From Acidobacteriota bacterium (GTDB lineage Bacteria > Acidobacteriota > Terriglobia > Terriglobales > Acidobacteriaceae): 41,279 nt of DNA. A model generated the notes under the pieces. That model made no database searches, was not told where the DNA came from, and saw only the letters and a list, made by a program, of their open reading frames with translations. The position numbers and the translations under genes are program-made. Every line of letters starts with the position of its first letter. The stretch's first letter is position 1. Where the stretch lies: the NCBI GenBank assembly GCA_028872955.1, contig JAGWNX010000025.1, forward strand, positions 1 through 41,279, read 5' to 3'. Positions 1 to 8,613 of the stretch are shown one piece after another.

Positions 1-1971
1 GCAGGTGGGCACGGTGCTGGAGAGCACAAAGCTGTGGCCGTCCTGGTGCTGCAGTCCCTCGCCCAGCATGGTGGTGCGGCCAGCCGTGCCGCCCATCAGG
101 AAGCCCTTGCCGCGTGAGTCCGCAAACGCCCACACCATATCGCCGATGCGCTGGAATCCGAACATGGAGTAGTACATGTAGAAGGGAACTGTCGGCACCT
201 TGTAGTTGGAGTACGCCGTGCCCGCCGCGGTGAACGATGCCATGGAGCCGGCCTCAGTGATGCCTTCCTCCAGAATCTGACCGTCCTTCTCCTCGCGATA
301 GCTCAACAGCATATCCGCATCGTGCGGGGTATAGCGCTGGCCCTCTGGCGCGTAGATGCCCACCTGCTTGATGGCAGACTCCAGGCCGAAGGTGCGGCCC
401 TCGTCCGGAACAATGGGCACGATCAGCTTGCCGATAGCGGGGTCCTTCATCAGGTGGCGCAGGATGCTGACAAACCCCATGGTGGTGGAGACGGCGCGGC
501 CGTTGGAGCCCTTCAGCCACTCGTCGTAGCTGGTAAGGGGTGGTGCCTGGAAGGCGGGCAGCTCTGTGTTGCGCTTGGGCAGGTATCCACCGAGCTGCTG
601 GCGGCGCGACTGCAGATACTGGATCTCGGGTGAGTCAGGCTCCGGCCGATAGAACCGGCCTTCCTTGGCGGCACCCTCCGGCAGCGGAATGTCAAACTGC
701 TGCACGAACTGCGTCAGGTTATCGTCCGTCAGCTTCTTCTCGTTGTGGGTGGCGTTGCGCGCCTGTGCGCTACCCAGGCCGTAACCCTTTACGGTCTTGG
801 CCAGAATCACGGTCGGTCCGCCCTTGTGCTCGATGGCGCGCTTGTAGGCGTTATAGATCTTGGCCGGGTCATGGCCGCCGCGGTGCAGCCGCTGCAGATC
901 CTCGTCCGAGTAATCCTTCACCAGCTCCAGCAACTCAGGGTACTTGCCGAAGAAGTGCTGCCGCAGATACGCGCCGTCCTTGGCCTTGTAGGTCTGGAAG
1001 TCGCCATCCACGCACTCTTCCATACGGCGCAGCAGCAGGCCAGTGTGGTCGCGCTCAAATAGCGCGTCCCAGTCCGTGCCCCAGATCACCTTGATGACGT
1101 TCCATCCGGCACCGCGGAAGACGCCTTCCAGTTCATCGATGATGCGCTTGTTGCCGCGCACGGGGCCATCCAGCCGCTGCAGGTTGCAGTTGACGACAAA
1201 GATCAGATTGTCCAGCTTCTCGCGTGCGCCCAGCGAGATGGCACCCAGCGTATCCACCTCGTCCGACTCGCCATCGCCGACGAACGCCCAGACCTTGCGA
1301 TCCGTGGCGGGGATCAGACCGCGGTGCTCCAGATAGCGCATAAAGCGTGCCTGATAGATGGCATTCAGCGGCCCGATGCCCATGGATACGGTCGGGAACT
1401 GCCAGAAGTCTTTCATCAGCCAGGGGTGCGGATAGCTGGACAGGCCGGGGTGCTCGCGCAGCTCGTGGCGGAAGTTCTTCAGGTGCTCTTCCTGCAGGCG
1501 TCCTTCCAGAAAGGCGCGGGAGTAAACGCCCGGGGCAGCGTGGCCCTGGAAGTAGATGAAGTCGCCCGGCTGGTCGCCATACTGGCCGCGGAAGAAGTGG
1601 TTGAAGCCAACCTCCAACAGGGTGGCCAGCGAGGAGTAGGTGGAGATGTGGCCGCCGATGCCGGCATCCTTCTTGTTCTGGCCGTGCACCATCGCCATGG
1701 CGTTCCAGCGGATGAAGGACTCAACCCGCTTCTCCAGCTTGCGATCGCCCGGGTAGGGCACCTCGTCGTGCCGGGGGATGGTGTTGCGATACGGAGTCGT
1801 CATCTCGCTGGGGGTGGGCACTCCGGCCTCACGGGCCCGCTGGCGCAGCGCGCTCAGCAACTCTGCCCCCTGCTCCCAGTCCGAGGCAACTACCTCGTCA
1901 AACGCCTCAATCCACTCCGCAACCTCTGCCGCGAAGTCTACGCCAGCCGGTGTATCCGTCTTGATCGCCAT
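1..1971 (-). CDS. aceE: Pyruvate dehydrogenase E1 component, homodimeric type (3' end cut by window edge)
   Basis: Thiamine-diphosphate-dependent E1 of the pyruvate dehydrogenase complex; it decarboxylates pyruvate and passes the acetyl group to the E2 lipoyl domain. The open frame runs from ATG at 1971 to base 1, giving 657 codons; the family is usually near 890 residues, so about a quarter is missing at the C-terminus. Visible landmarks are the AceE N-terminal region, GQNKKDAGIGGHISTYSS with its conserved histidine, and the TPP/Mg motif GDGESDEVDTLG near residue 227, followed by NLIFVVNCNLQRLDGPVRGN. The visible C-terminal end (GLQHQDGH..LSSTVPTC) matches the AceE transketolase-like domain. 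The start is supported by GAGGGG a few bases upstream. It follows argJ on the same strand after a 122-base gap. No E2 or E3 gene is visible. Confidence 0.96.
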   Translation of the reverse strand, partial: MAIKTDTPAGVDFAAEVAEWIEAFDEVVASDWEQGAELLSALRQRAREAGVPTPSEMTTPYRNTIPRHDEVPYPGDRKLEKRVESFIRWNAMAMVHGQNKKDAGIGGHISTYSSLATLLEVGFNHFFRGQYGDQPGDFIYFQGHAAPGVYSRAFLEGRLQEEHLKNFRHELREHPGLSSYPHPWLMKDFWQFPTVSMGIGPLNAIYQARFMRYLEHRGLIPATDRKVWAFVGDGESDEVDTLGAISLGAREKLDNLIFVVNCNLQRLDGPVRGNKRIIDELEGVFRGAGWNVIKVIWGTDWDALFERDHTGLLLRRMEECVDGDFQTYKAKDGAYLRQHFFGKYPELLELVKDYSDEDLQRLHRGGHDPAKIYNAYKRAIEHKGGPTVILAKTVKGYGLGSAQARNATHNEKKLTDDNLTQFVQQFDIPLPEGAAKEGRFYRPEPDSPEIQYLQSRRQQLGGYLPKRNTELPAFQAPPLTSYDEWLKGSNGRAVSTTMGFVSILRHLMKDPAIGKLIVPIVPDEGRTFGLESAIKQVGIYAPEGQRYTPHDADMLLSYREEKDGQILEEGITEAGSMASFTAAGTAYSNYKVPTVPFYMYYSMFGFQRIGDMVWAFADSRGKGFLMGGTAGRTTMLGEGLQHQDGHSFVLSSTVPTC

Positions 1972-2068
1972 TGCATCCCCTCTGCGCCTGCAAAAGCTGG
2001 GCTTATGCAGTCATAACCAGTAGTACAAACAAGATATATCGTTCCTCCGGCCGCCGTCATCTGGCGAC

Positions 2069-2083
2069 GTCCGGTTACCGGAC
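2069..2083 (-). repeat. Short perfect hairpin between argJ and aceE
   Basis: A perfect 6-bp inverted repeat, GTCCGG-TTA-CCGGAC, sits just after the argJ stop in the argJ-aceE gap. There is no T-run behind it on the minus strand, so it is at best a weak terminator or a transcript-stabilising hairpin. The rest of the gap is AT-richer than its surroundings (ATATATC..TTGTTTGTACTAC on the minus strand) and may hold the aceE promoter, but I see no convincing -35/-10 pair. Confidence 0.35.
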
Positions 2084-2093
2084 CGGCCTGCGT

Positions 2094-3320
2094 CTAGGTG
2101 GAGTAGTCGGCATTAATGTGGACATACTCGACCGTCAGGTCGCAGGTAATGTAGCGGCACTCGGCCTCGCCCATGCCCAGGTGCATGGTGATGGTGTACT
2201 CGCGCTGCTGCATCACCGCGTGGGTGGCAGCCTCGTCAAACTGCGGGGCGCGCATGCCGTACTCAAACACCGGTTGCTGGCCGATGCTGATGGTTACCTT
2301 CTCCGCGTCGATAGCCACACCGCTCCGTCCGGCAGCGGCCAGCAGACGTCCCCAGTTCGGGTCGGCACTGCTCCATGCGGTCTTGCACAGCGGCGAGGTG
2401 GCGATGGTGCTGGCGACGGCCTTCGCGTCGGCCTGGCTGGCGGCACCGCAGATATGCAGCGTGACCACATGGGTGACGCCCTCGCCATCGTCCACAATCT
2501 GATGGGCCAGCGAACCGCAGACCAGCGCCAGCGCGTTGGCAAAGGGGTCGCGCACGCGCGCGTCCAGCTTCACTCCGCTGGCTCCACTGGCCAGCAGCAG
2601 CACGGTGTCGTTGGTAGAGGTGTCGCCGTCGATGGAGATGGAGTTGAAGCTGTGATCGACTGCAGGCTCCAGCAGCGACTGCAACTCTGCGGGTTCGGCG
2701 GCCAGGTCGGTAAACAGGTACACCAGCATGGTGGCGTGCGGCGGACCTACCTGCGGATGAATCATGCCGGCACCCTTGGCCGCGCCAAACAGCCGCACCT
2801 CGACGCCATCCACATCCACCACAGCGCGTGCCACCTTCATGCGTGTGTCGGTCGTCAAAATCGCGTTGGCAAACAGCTCGGCGTGCTCCCGCGTGCTGCC
2901 CAGCGAGGCCTTCGCCGCCGGAAGCGCCGCAATCAGCTTCTCCGTGGGGAAGGGGACGCCGATGATGCCGGTCGACGACGGGAAGACCTCGTCGAAGATG
3001 CAGCCAAATGCCTCTGCCGCAGCCGTGCAGCTGCGCGCGCAGGCGTCCAGTCCGGCCTGGCCGGTGGCGCAGTTGGCGTTGCCCGCGTTCACCAGCAGGG
3101 CACTGACGCGTCCGCCGGTGGATTGTAGATGTCTGCGGCCCACCGTGACGGGTGCGGCCACTACGGTGTTGCGCGTATACATGGCGGCGGCGTGCCCACC
3201 CTTCGGCACCACGGCGATGGCGACATCCAGCTTGCCGCTGGCCTTGATTCCTGCTGCGGTTGCTCCCCAGGCAAAGCCCTTAGGCAGCCCCTGTCCACTT
3301 GTACTCTGTGCCTGTTCCAT
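2094..3320 (-). CDS. argJ: Glutamate N-acetyltransferase / amino-acid acetyltransferase
   Basis: Ornithine acetyltransferase transfers the acetyl group from N-acetylornithine to glutamate, recycling acetyl in arginine synthesis; many family members can also use acetyl-CoA. The product is 408 residues, typical of the family. It begins PKGFAWGATAAGIKASG, carries the usual YTRNTVVAAPV segment, and has the self-cleavage site as HATML with the nucleophile Thr197, so the protein should mature into alpha and beta chains. Between GAGMIHP and ATML there are about four more residues (QVGPPH) than in the common HPNMATML form. The ATG at 3320 is chosen because AGAGG lies about 5 bases upstream; the frame stays open further upstream without family similarity. 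It is unlinked to the arg cluster at 28464-34281 and sits upstream of aceE. Confidence 0.95.
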   Translation of the reverse strand: MEQAQSTSGQGLPKGFAWGATAAGIKASGKLDVAIAVVPKGGHAAAMYTRNTVVAAPVTVGRRHLQSTGGRVSALLVNAGNANCATGQAGLDACARSCTAAAEAFGCIFDEVFPSSTGIIGVPFPTEKLIAALPAAKASLGSTREHAELFANAILTTDTRMKVARAVVDVDGVEVRLFGAAKGAGMIHPQVGPPHATMLVYLFTDLAAEPAELQSLLEPAVDHSFNSISIDGDTSTNDTVLLLASGASGVKLDARVRDPFANALALVCGSLAHQIVDDGEGVTHVVTLHICGAASQADAKAVASTIATSPLCKTAWSSADPNWGRLLAAAGRSGVAIDAEKVTISIGQQPVFEYGMRAPQFDEAATHAVMQQREYTITMHLGMGEAECRYITCDLTVEYVHINADYST

Positions 3321-3443
3321 TGCCTCTACTTTACCAGTGGCAGGCCGCCCGTGGCGCGTTGCGGTAGCGCAGGTGGTGCGGCTGGCGCAATGGTTGGCGA
3401 CAGGGTGGCGTGGCGGCGCTGGAGGGGGGAGGGAAGACTGGCC

Positions 3444-3467
3444 GGGAAAACGCTTCCCGCGTATTCT
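3444..3467 (+). promoter_or_regulatory. Candidate LacI-family operator and -10 region before araD
   Basis: GGGAAAACGCTTCCC (3444-3458) is an imperfect palindrome around CG, resembling LacI-family operators of the AAACGnTT type. It is followed directly by TATTCT (3462-3467), a plausible -10. A weak -35 lies in the preceding CTGGCC. The araD start is 40 bases downstream. No LacI-type regulator is encoded in the window, so this rests on pattern alone. Confidence 0.35.
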
Positions 3468-3506
3468 GTCAGTATCGCGTCCGTATCTCGATGGCAAGGT
3501 GTTCTT

Positions 3507-4205
3507 ATGCTGCTTCCCGCTCTTCGCGCACAGGTTCTTGAAGCCAACCTCGAACTGGTCCATCGTGGCCTGGTGCTCTACACCTTTGGCAACGCCTCGG
3601 GAGTCGACCGGGAGCAGGGCCTGGTGGTCATCAAGCCCTCCGGGGTGGACTACGACAAGCTACGTCCGGAGCACATGGTGGTGACGGACCTGGACGGCAG
3701 GATCGTGGAGGGCGACCTGCGGCCGTCGTCTGACCTGGACACCCACACGCTGCTCTATCGCGAGTTCGCAAACATCGGCGCGGTGGTGCATACACACTCC
3801 GAGTTTGCCACCAGCTTTGCCCAGGCCGGGCTTGCGATTCCAGCGCTGGGCACCACTCACGCCGACTACTTCTACGGCCCTGTGCCCTGCACGCCGGAGC
3901 TGACCACGGAGGCCATCAACGGCCGTTATGTCCATGAGACCGGGGTAGCCATTGTGAACCACTTCCGCGAGCACAACATCGACCCTGACGCCGTGCCTGC
4001 CGTGCTGGTGGCCGGCCACGCTCCTTTCTGCTGGGGCAAGGACCCGCACGACGCCGCACACAACGCGGTGGTTCTGGAGGCGGTGGCGCGCATGGCCTAC
4101 AAGACCCTTACCCTGATGCCCGGGCACCAGGGCGTGCCGCAGTCGCTGCTGGATCGCCACTACTTCCGCAAGCACGGCGCCAGCGCCACCTATGGCCAGT
4201 GCTAG
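3507..4205 (+). CDS. araD: L-ribulose-5-phosphate 4-epimerase
   Basis: Zinc-dependent class II aldolase-fold enzyme interconverting L-ribulose 5-phosphate and D-xylulose 5-phosphate, feeding the pentose phosphate pathway. The 232-residue product aligns end to end with E. coli AraD (231 residues). The zinc ligands fall at the same numbers, His95 and His97 in VVHTHS and His171 in GHAPF, and the catalytic residues Asp76, Asp120 (THADYFYG) and Tyr229 (TYGQ) are all present. The start at 3507 gives this exact register; a weak AAGG lies upstream. The frame is open further upstream but that part has no family match. It converges with the oxidoreductase and xylB on the minus strand, and a terminator follows it. 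araA and araB are not present. Confidence 0.96.
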   Translation: MLLPALRAQVLEANLELVHRGLVLYTFGNASGVDREQGLVVIKPSGVDYDKLRPEHMVVTDLDGRIVEGDLRPSSDLDTHTLLYREFANIGAVVHTHSEFATSFAQAGLAIPALGTTHADYFYGPVPCTPELTTEAINGRYVHETGVAIVNHFREHNIDPDAVPAVLVAGHAPFCWGKDPHDAAHNAVVLEAVARMAYKTLTLMPGHQGVPQSLLDRHYFRKHGASATYGQC

Positions 4206-4226
4206 TGTTGGTCGCAACAACGGAAC

Positions 4227-4258
4227 GGGCCGCCTGTTGAGGGCGGCCCATTTTGTTT
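4227..4258 (+). terminator. Rho-independent terminator after araD
   Basis: GGGCCGCC and GGCGGCCC form a perfect 8-bp GC stem with a 7-base loop, followed by ATTTTGTTT. It begins 21 bases after the araD stop. The other strand lacks a good T-run, so it chiefly serves araD. Confidence 0.85.
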
Positions 4259-4300
4259 GGCGTGGCACGCTGTCGCCGGCCTGCGTGAGCCGGGCCGGTG

Positions 4301-5389
4301 CTAGAACTCCACCGGGAGGGTGCGGCCCTCAGCGGAGCTGACCCTGGCCATCTCCAGTAGCTTGATGACGCGGTAGCCGTCTTCTGCGGTCACGGCCTGG
4401 GCTGCGGTGCCCAGCACGGTGTCGCGCACGTTGGCGTAGAAGCCGCGATAGTCTCCGCGTGCGGTGGGCACCTCGCGCTTGATGAGCATCGCCGGGTCGG
4501 CCGGATCGGGTGCTGTGGTCAGCGTGCCCCAGTCGCTGGCGTTCTCCTCCAGCCAGGTATCGCCAGAGCCCATGGGCGGCACCTTTGCGCCGTGCACCAG
4601 TGCCGGTTCCTGCGGATCCAGCCCGTACTTTTTGAAGCTGCCGTGGGTGCCGTGCAGCAGAAACCGCGGCGAGGCGTCGCAGGCCAGCCAGGTGGTGCGA
4701 CAGTGCGCAAGCAGTTGCCGCCCGGCGATGGTGTAGCCGAGCGTGATGTCAAAGCCATCCTCAATCGCCGTGGAATCGCGGTCACGGCGCACGCTGGCGG
4801 TGATGGTTGCCGGCGCGCCAAACAGGGCCAGGCACTGGTCCACCAGGTGCGGGCCCAGGTCAAACAACATGCCGTTGGCGTCGTCACCGGCCTCCTTCCA
4901 CGTGCCTGCGCGCTGCACCGGGCGGAAGCGGTCGAAGTGGGACTCAAAGGTGACCAGGCGGCCCAGCTGGCCGGTGGCAAGCACCTGCTGCACGGTCAGG
5001 AAGTCACCATCCCAGCGGCGGTTGTGAAAGGGGAAGAGCTGCAGGCCGCGGGCTGTGGCCAGATCGATGAGTTCGCGTGCCTGCTGGCTGGTGGCGGTGA
5101 TGGGCTTGTCGATGACGACGTGCTTGCCCGCCTCCAGCGCGGCCTTGGCCATGCGAAAGTGTGCCTCATTGGGCGTGGTGATGACGATGAGCTGCACGGC
5201 CGGATCCGCCAGCGCTTCCTCATACGAGCGCAGGATGCGCGTGTTGGGGTAGGCCTGCGCGGCCTCGTCCCCCTTGCGCTGCACAATTGCCTCCAGCCGC
5301 AACCCCGGCACTGCGGCGACAAATGGTGCGTGAAAGACCCGGCCACCCAGGCCAAAACCAACGACTGCGACGCCAATCTCTGCTGCCAT
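4301..5389 (-). CDS. Gfo/Idh/MocA-family NAD(P)-dependent oxidoreductase (YdgJ-like)
   Basis: Sugar or polyol dehydrogenase with an N-terminal Rossmann fold and a C-terminal alpha/beta substrate domain. The product is 362 residues. It has the dinucleotide motif GFGLGGRVFHAP at residues 11-22, ITTPNEAHF, and the catalytic-lysine motif KHVVIDKP in place of the classical EKP. The segment FHNRRWDGDFLTV..ESHFDRFRP and YGLDPQE closely resemble E. coli YdgJ and the scyllo-inositol dehydrogenase group. The ATG at 5389 lies 5 bases after the xylB stop, with AGGGAG overlapping the xylB end, so the two are co-transcribed. Pairing with xylulokinase suggests oxidation of a pentose, pentitol or inositol, but the substrate cannot be read from sequence. 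Confidence 0.9.
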   Translation of the reverse strand: MAAEIGVAVVGFGLGGRVFHAPFVAAVPGLRLEAIVQRKGDEAAQAYPNTRILRSYEEALADPAVQLIVITTPNEAHFRMAKAALEAGKHVVIDKPITATSQQARELIDLATARGLQLFPFHNRRWDGDFLTVQQVLATGQLGRLVTFESHFDRFRPVQRAGTWKEAGDDANGMLFDLGPHLVDQCLALFGAPATITASVRRDRDSTAIEDGFDITLGYTIAGRQLLAHCRTTWLACDASPRFLLHGTHGSFKKYGLDPQEPALVHGAKVPPMGSGDTWLEENASDWGTLTTAPDPADPAMLIKREVPTARGDYRGFYANVRDTVLGTAAQAVTAEDGYRVIKLLEMARVSSAEGRTLPVEF

Positions 5390-5394
5390 GCGGA

Positions 5395-6861
5395 TTACGC
5401 TCCCTGAATCTGTTTGAGAGCAGGATAAACCCTTCTGTAGTCAACGTATCCGGCGGCCATCTGCTCGGCGTGGCGCGGGGGTATCGTCTCGGCAACGCGG
5501 ATGGTTGCCTCGCAAGCGGCTTCGACACTTGGCCAGATGCCGACGCCGGTACCGGCCAGCAGGGCCGCGCCAAAGGCACCGCCCTCCTCGGCCTCCAGCA
5601 GCTCCACGGGCTGGCCGTAGACGTCGGCCTGAATCTGCCGCCAGAGCGGGCCGCGTGCTCCGCCCCCGCCTAACCGGATGGAGTGGACGGGCACCTCCAT
5701 CTCTTCCAGCAGGGTGACGGTGTCGCGCAGGCTGTAGGCCACACCCTCCAGCACCGCACGCACAAAGTGGCCGCGGGTGTGCGAGGCCGTGATGCCGACA
5801 AAGGCGGCGCGGGCCTTGGGATCCAGGTGCGGGGTACGTTCGCCGAAGAGGTAGGGCGTCCACAGCAGGCCATCGCTGCCGGCCGGCACCTGAGCCGCCT
5901 CGGCAGTCAGCACGTCGTACTCGGTACCAGGCGCGAAGGTGTCACGGAAGTAGCGCAGGCTAAGCCCCGCGCCGTTGGTTACGCCCATCACATGCCAGAT
6001 GCCCGGTGCTGCGTGGCACATGGTGTGCAGTCGGCCCAGCTTGTCCTTCTTCGGGGCGTCCGTGGCGGCAAAGACCACTCCGCTGGTGCCGATGGTGGAG
6101 GAGACCGAGCCCGGCCGCAGAATGCCCATGCCGACAGCTCCCGCGCCCTGGTCGCCCGCACCGGCGGCGACCGGTGTGCCTGCGGCCAGGCCCGTGGCTG
6201 CGGCCCCCTCGGCGCTGATGCGGGCACAGATCTCCGGCCCTTCAAACAGGCGAGGCAGCCAGCTCATGGGAATGCCCGCGGCGGCGGCGACCTCGGCCGA
6301 CCAGCGCCGGTGGGTGACGTCCAGCAGCAGCGTGCCGCTGGCCTCCTGCATGTCCATGGCAAACTCGCCGGTCAGGCGGTAGCGCACGTAGTCCTTCGGG
6401 CACAGCACGTGGGCGATGCGGGCGAAGATCTCCGGCTGGTGGGTGCGGACCCAGAGCAGCTTGGTCAGGGTGAAGTTGGGCAGGGCCGGGTTGCAGGTCA
6501 GCTCAATCAGACGGTCAAAGCCGATGGTGTCGGTCAGCCAGTCGCACTCCGGCTGGGTGCGCTGGTCGCACCAGATCAGCGCTGGCCGCAGCACGTTGCC
6601 GTCAGAGTCCAGCATGACGCAGCCGTGCATCTGGCCGGTCAGGCCGACCGCGTCGATGCTGGCGCCGGGGTTGGCCTGCAGCACCCCGGCGATGGCCTGC
6701 CGGGCGGCGCGCCACCAGTCGTCAGGGTGCTGCTCAGCCCAGCCGATGTGCTCGGAGTGGATGGGGGCGTGATCGGCCGCCTGCGAGGCGACGACACGGC
6801 CTGCCTCGTCCACCAGTACAGCGCGCGTACCACCCGTGCCAACGTCAATACCCAGAACCAT
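5395..6861 (-). CDS. xylB: Xylulokinase (FGGY family)
   Basis: Phosphorylates D-xylulose to xylulose 5-phosphate in the cytoplasm. The 488-residue product has the ATPase-fold phosphate-1 motif GIDVGTGGTRA at the N-terminus, LTGQMHGCVMLD, WCDQRT, KDYVRYRLTGEF, the catalytic-aspartate segment AAGAGDQGAGAVG, FGERTPHLD, and the C-terminal GGGARGPLWRQIQADV adenosine-binding region. These are in XylB order and the length matches E. coli XylB (484). ATG at 6861 is preceded by AGGAGA at suitable spacing. It is the first gene of a two-gene unit with the downstream oxidoreductase. With araD opposite, the locus would send pentoses to xylulose 5-phosphate. No xylose isomerase is visible. Another FGGY sugar substrate is possible but the motifs favour xylulose. 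Confidence 0.93.
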   Translation of the reverse strand: MVLGIDVGTGGTRAVLVDEAGRVVASQAADHAPIHSEHIGWAEQHPDDWWRAARQAIAGVLQANPGASIDAVGLTGQMHGCVMLDSDGNVLRPALIWCDQRTQPECDWLTDTIGFDRLIELTCNPALPNFTLTKLLWVRTHQPEIFARIAHVLCPKDYVRYRLTGEFAMDMQEASGTLLLDVTHRRWSAEVAAAAGIPMSWLPRLFEGPEICARISAEGAAATGLAAGTPVAAGAGDQGAGAVGMGILRPGSVSSTIGTSGVVFAATDAPKKDKLGRLHTMCHAAPGIWHVMGVTNGAGLSLRYFRDTFAPGTEYDVLTAEAAQVPAGSDGLLWTPYLFGERTPHLDPKARAAFVGITASHTRGHFVRAVLEGVAYSLRDTVTLLEEMEVPVHSIRLGGGGARGPLWRQIQADVYGQPVELLEAEEGGAFGAALLAGTGVGIWPSVEAACEATIRVAETIPPRHAEQMAAGYVDYRRVYPALKQIQGA

Positions 6862-6874
6862 TGCGATCTCCTGA

Positions 6875-6886
6875 TAAAGTGCTTTA
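6875..6886 (-). promoter_or_regulatory. Operator-like palindrome upstream of xylB
   Basis: TAAAG-TG-CTTTA is a 5+5 inverted repeat just upstream of the xylB ribosome-binding site. Its AAAGyrCTTT core resembles LacI-family operators and loosely resembles the site before araD at 3444. Both could be read by one pentose repressor encoded elsewhere. The remainder of the xylB-tolC gap (6887-7006) shows no other clear element. Confidence 0.35.
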
Positions 6887-7006
6887 ATTCAACTTCGGCA
6901 TTCTACCCGCAGGGGTGGCTTTGCGTCACCGGGAGAGGCCGACGGGCTGGATTGCTTCCATTGTGGAAGAAAATTTGAAGACGGATTTGATCCTGCCGCA
7001 TCCATT

Positions 7007-8611
7007 ATGAGCATGACTGAGAACCACAGCACCGTACCTGCCCCGGCAGAAACCTGGCAAGCAAGCGGCCAGACCGCGAACGGTGCATTTACCATCAAAG
7101 GTATGCGTCCTTCACACATTGCGCCGACCGTAGCACGTTCGGCGGCGGTATCGCTGCTTCTGGTCGCCACGGCGGTCGCCAGCGCCCAGCAGGGTGCACC
7201 GGTCATTGCGCCGCAGGGCTCCAGTTCGCCGGCGCAGAGCTCCTCGACGCTGGGTGCGACCCAGCAGCTGTATGGGGCGACGGGCTCCAACGGCGCCCAG
7301 CCCACGGCCGATACCTTCCATGGCAGTGTGGTGACGGGCAAGGCCACAGACGCCACCCTGGATCTGTCGCTGGACGATGCGATCCAACGTGGTCTGCGCT
7401 CCAACCTGGGCGTGCTGCTGCAGGCGTCGTCGGTCGAGAATGCAAACGGCGAGCGGCTGAGTCAGCTGCAGGCGCTGCTGCCTACAGTAACGGCCAACGT
7501 CTCGGTTGAGGCAGAGCAGGTGAATCTGGCGGCCTTCGGTCTGAAGTTTCCGGGGTTGAACCCCATCATCGGACCGTTTCAGGTCGAGGACTTTCGCGGG
7601 TATCTGACGCAAAACGTGCTGAACCTGGCGGCGCTGCAGAACTATCTGGCCGCCAAGCATGACTTTCTAAGCGCGAAGCTCACCGCCGACGATGCTCGCG
7701 ACATGGTGGTCCTGACCGTCGGCAACGCGTACCTGGTGTGTGTGGCAGACGCCGCTCGGATTGAGGCCGTGAAGGCCGAACTGGCCACGGCAAAGGTCTC
7801 GCTGGATCAGGCGAACGCGGCGCACGACGCCGGTACCAGTCCCCGGCTGGATGTGCTGCGCGCCCAGGTGGACTACCAGAATCAGCAGCAGAACCTGATT
7901 GCAACTACAAATCAGCTGGCGAAGGATAAGCTGGCGCTGGCCCGAACCATCGGCCTGCCCCTGGATCAGGCCTTCAACCTGACCGATACCGCACCTTACG
8001 CCGAGTTCGCGCAGCTGGATCCGCAGGCGGCGCTGGAGCAGGCGCTGAAGAACCGCAAGGATCTGCAGGCCGCAGCCGAGAGCGTCAAATCAGCCCAGGC
8101 GACCCGTGCCGCTGCCCGTGATGGTCAGCTGCCGGTGGCCAAGGTGAGCGGAGACTTTGGTGACCTGGGCACGACCTTCGGCCACTCGCACAGCACGTAC
8201 ACGGTAACCGGAGAGGTCTCCGTGCCGGTGCTGCAGATTGCCCGAACGCGCGGACAGGAGCAGACGGCCGATGCGCAGGTGGACAGCACCAGGGCGCGCC
8301 TGGCCGATCAGATTCAGCAAGTCAACGCCGACATCCGCAGCAGCCTGCTGGATATTCAGGCAGCCGCACGACTGGTGGAGGCAACGCGATCGAATCTGGA
8401 ACTGGCGAACGAGGCTTTGAGCGAGGCGCAACAGCGCTTCCACGCCGGAGTCGCTGACAACCTTCCCGTCACCCAGGCGCAGGCGCAGGTGCAGCAGGCC
8501 AATGATCAGTACATCGCCGCGCTGTATCAGCACAATGTGGCCAAGCTCACGCTGGCTCGTGCGCTGGGTGTTGCGCAGACCAACTACAAAGATTACCTCG
8601 GAGGTAAGTAA
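7007..8611 (+). CDS. TolC-family outer-membrane efflux protein
   Basis: Outer-membrane channel of a tripartite efflux pump. The frame encodes 534 residues from 7007. It contains a Sec signal segment, PTVARSAAVSLLLVATAVASAQQ, about 40 residues in, and two OEP repeats: the first begins LSLDDAIQRGLRSNLGVLL near residue 121, the second begins AALEQALKNRKDLQAA, each followed by long Ala/Gln-rich coiled-coil helices. A start at ATG 7103 would put the signal peptide at the extreme N-terminus. The 7007 start adds 32 hydrophilic residues before it, and neither has a convincing ribosome-binding site, so the start is uncertain. The adaptor gene begins 2 bases after its stop, with the adaptor's GGAGG inside this gene's end. 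It is divergent from xylB. Confidence 0.9.
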   Translation: MSMTENHSTVPAPAETWQASGQTANGAFTIKGMRPSHIAPTVARSAAVSLLLVATAVASAQQGAPVIAPQGSSSPAQSSSTLGATQQLYGATGSNGAQPTADTFHGSVVTGKATDATLDLSLDDAIQRGLRSNLGVLLQASSVENANGERLSQLQALLPTVTANVSVEAEQVNLAAFGLKFPGLNPIIGPFQVEDFRGYLTQNVLNLAALQNYLAAKHDFLSAKLTADDARDMVVLTVGNAYLVCVADAARIEAVKAELATAKVSLDQANAAHDAGTSPRLDVLRAQVDYQNQQQNLIATTNQLAKDKLALARTIGLPLDQAFNLTDTAPYAEFAQLDPQAALEQALKNRKDLQAAAESVKSAQATRAAARDGQLPVAKVSGDFGDLGTTFGHSHSTYTVTGEVSVPVLQIARTRGQEQTADAQVDSTRARLADQIQQVNADIRSSLLDIQAAARLVEATRSNLELANEALSEAQQRFHAGVADNLPVTQAQAQVQQANDQYIAALYQHNVAKLTLARALGVAQTNYKDYLGGK

Positions 8612-8613
8612 CC

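Noticed and set aside
3321..3563. N-terminal extension of ArgJ to 489 residues
   Set aside because: The extension has no family similarity, overlaps the araD start, and a good ribosome-binding site precedes ATG 3320.
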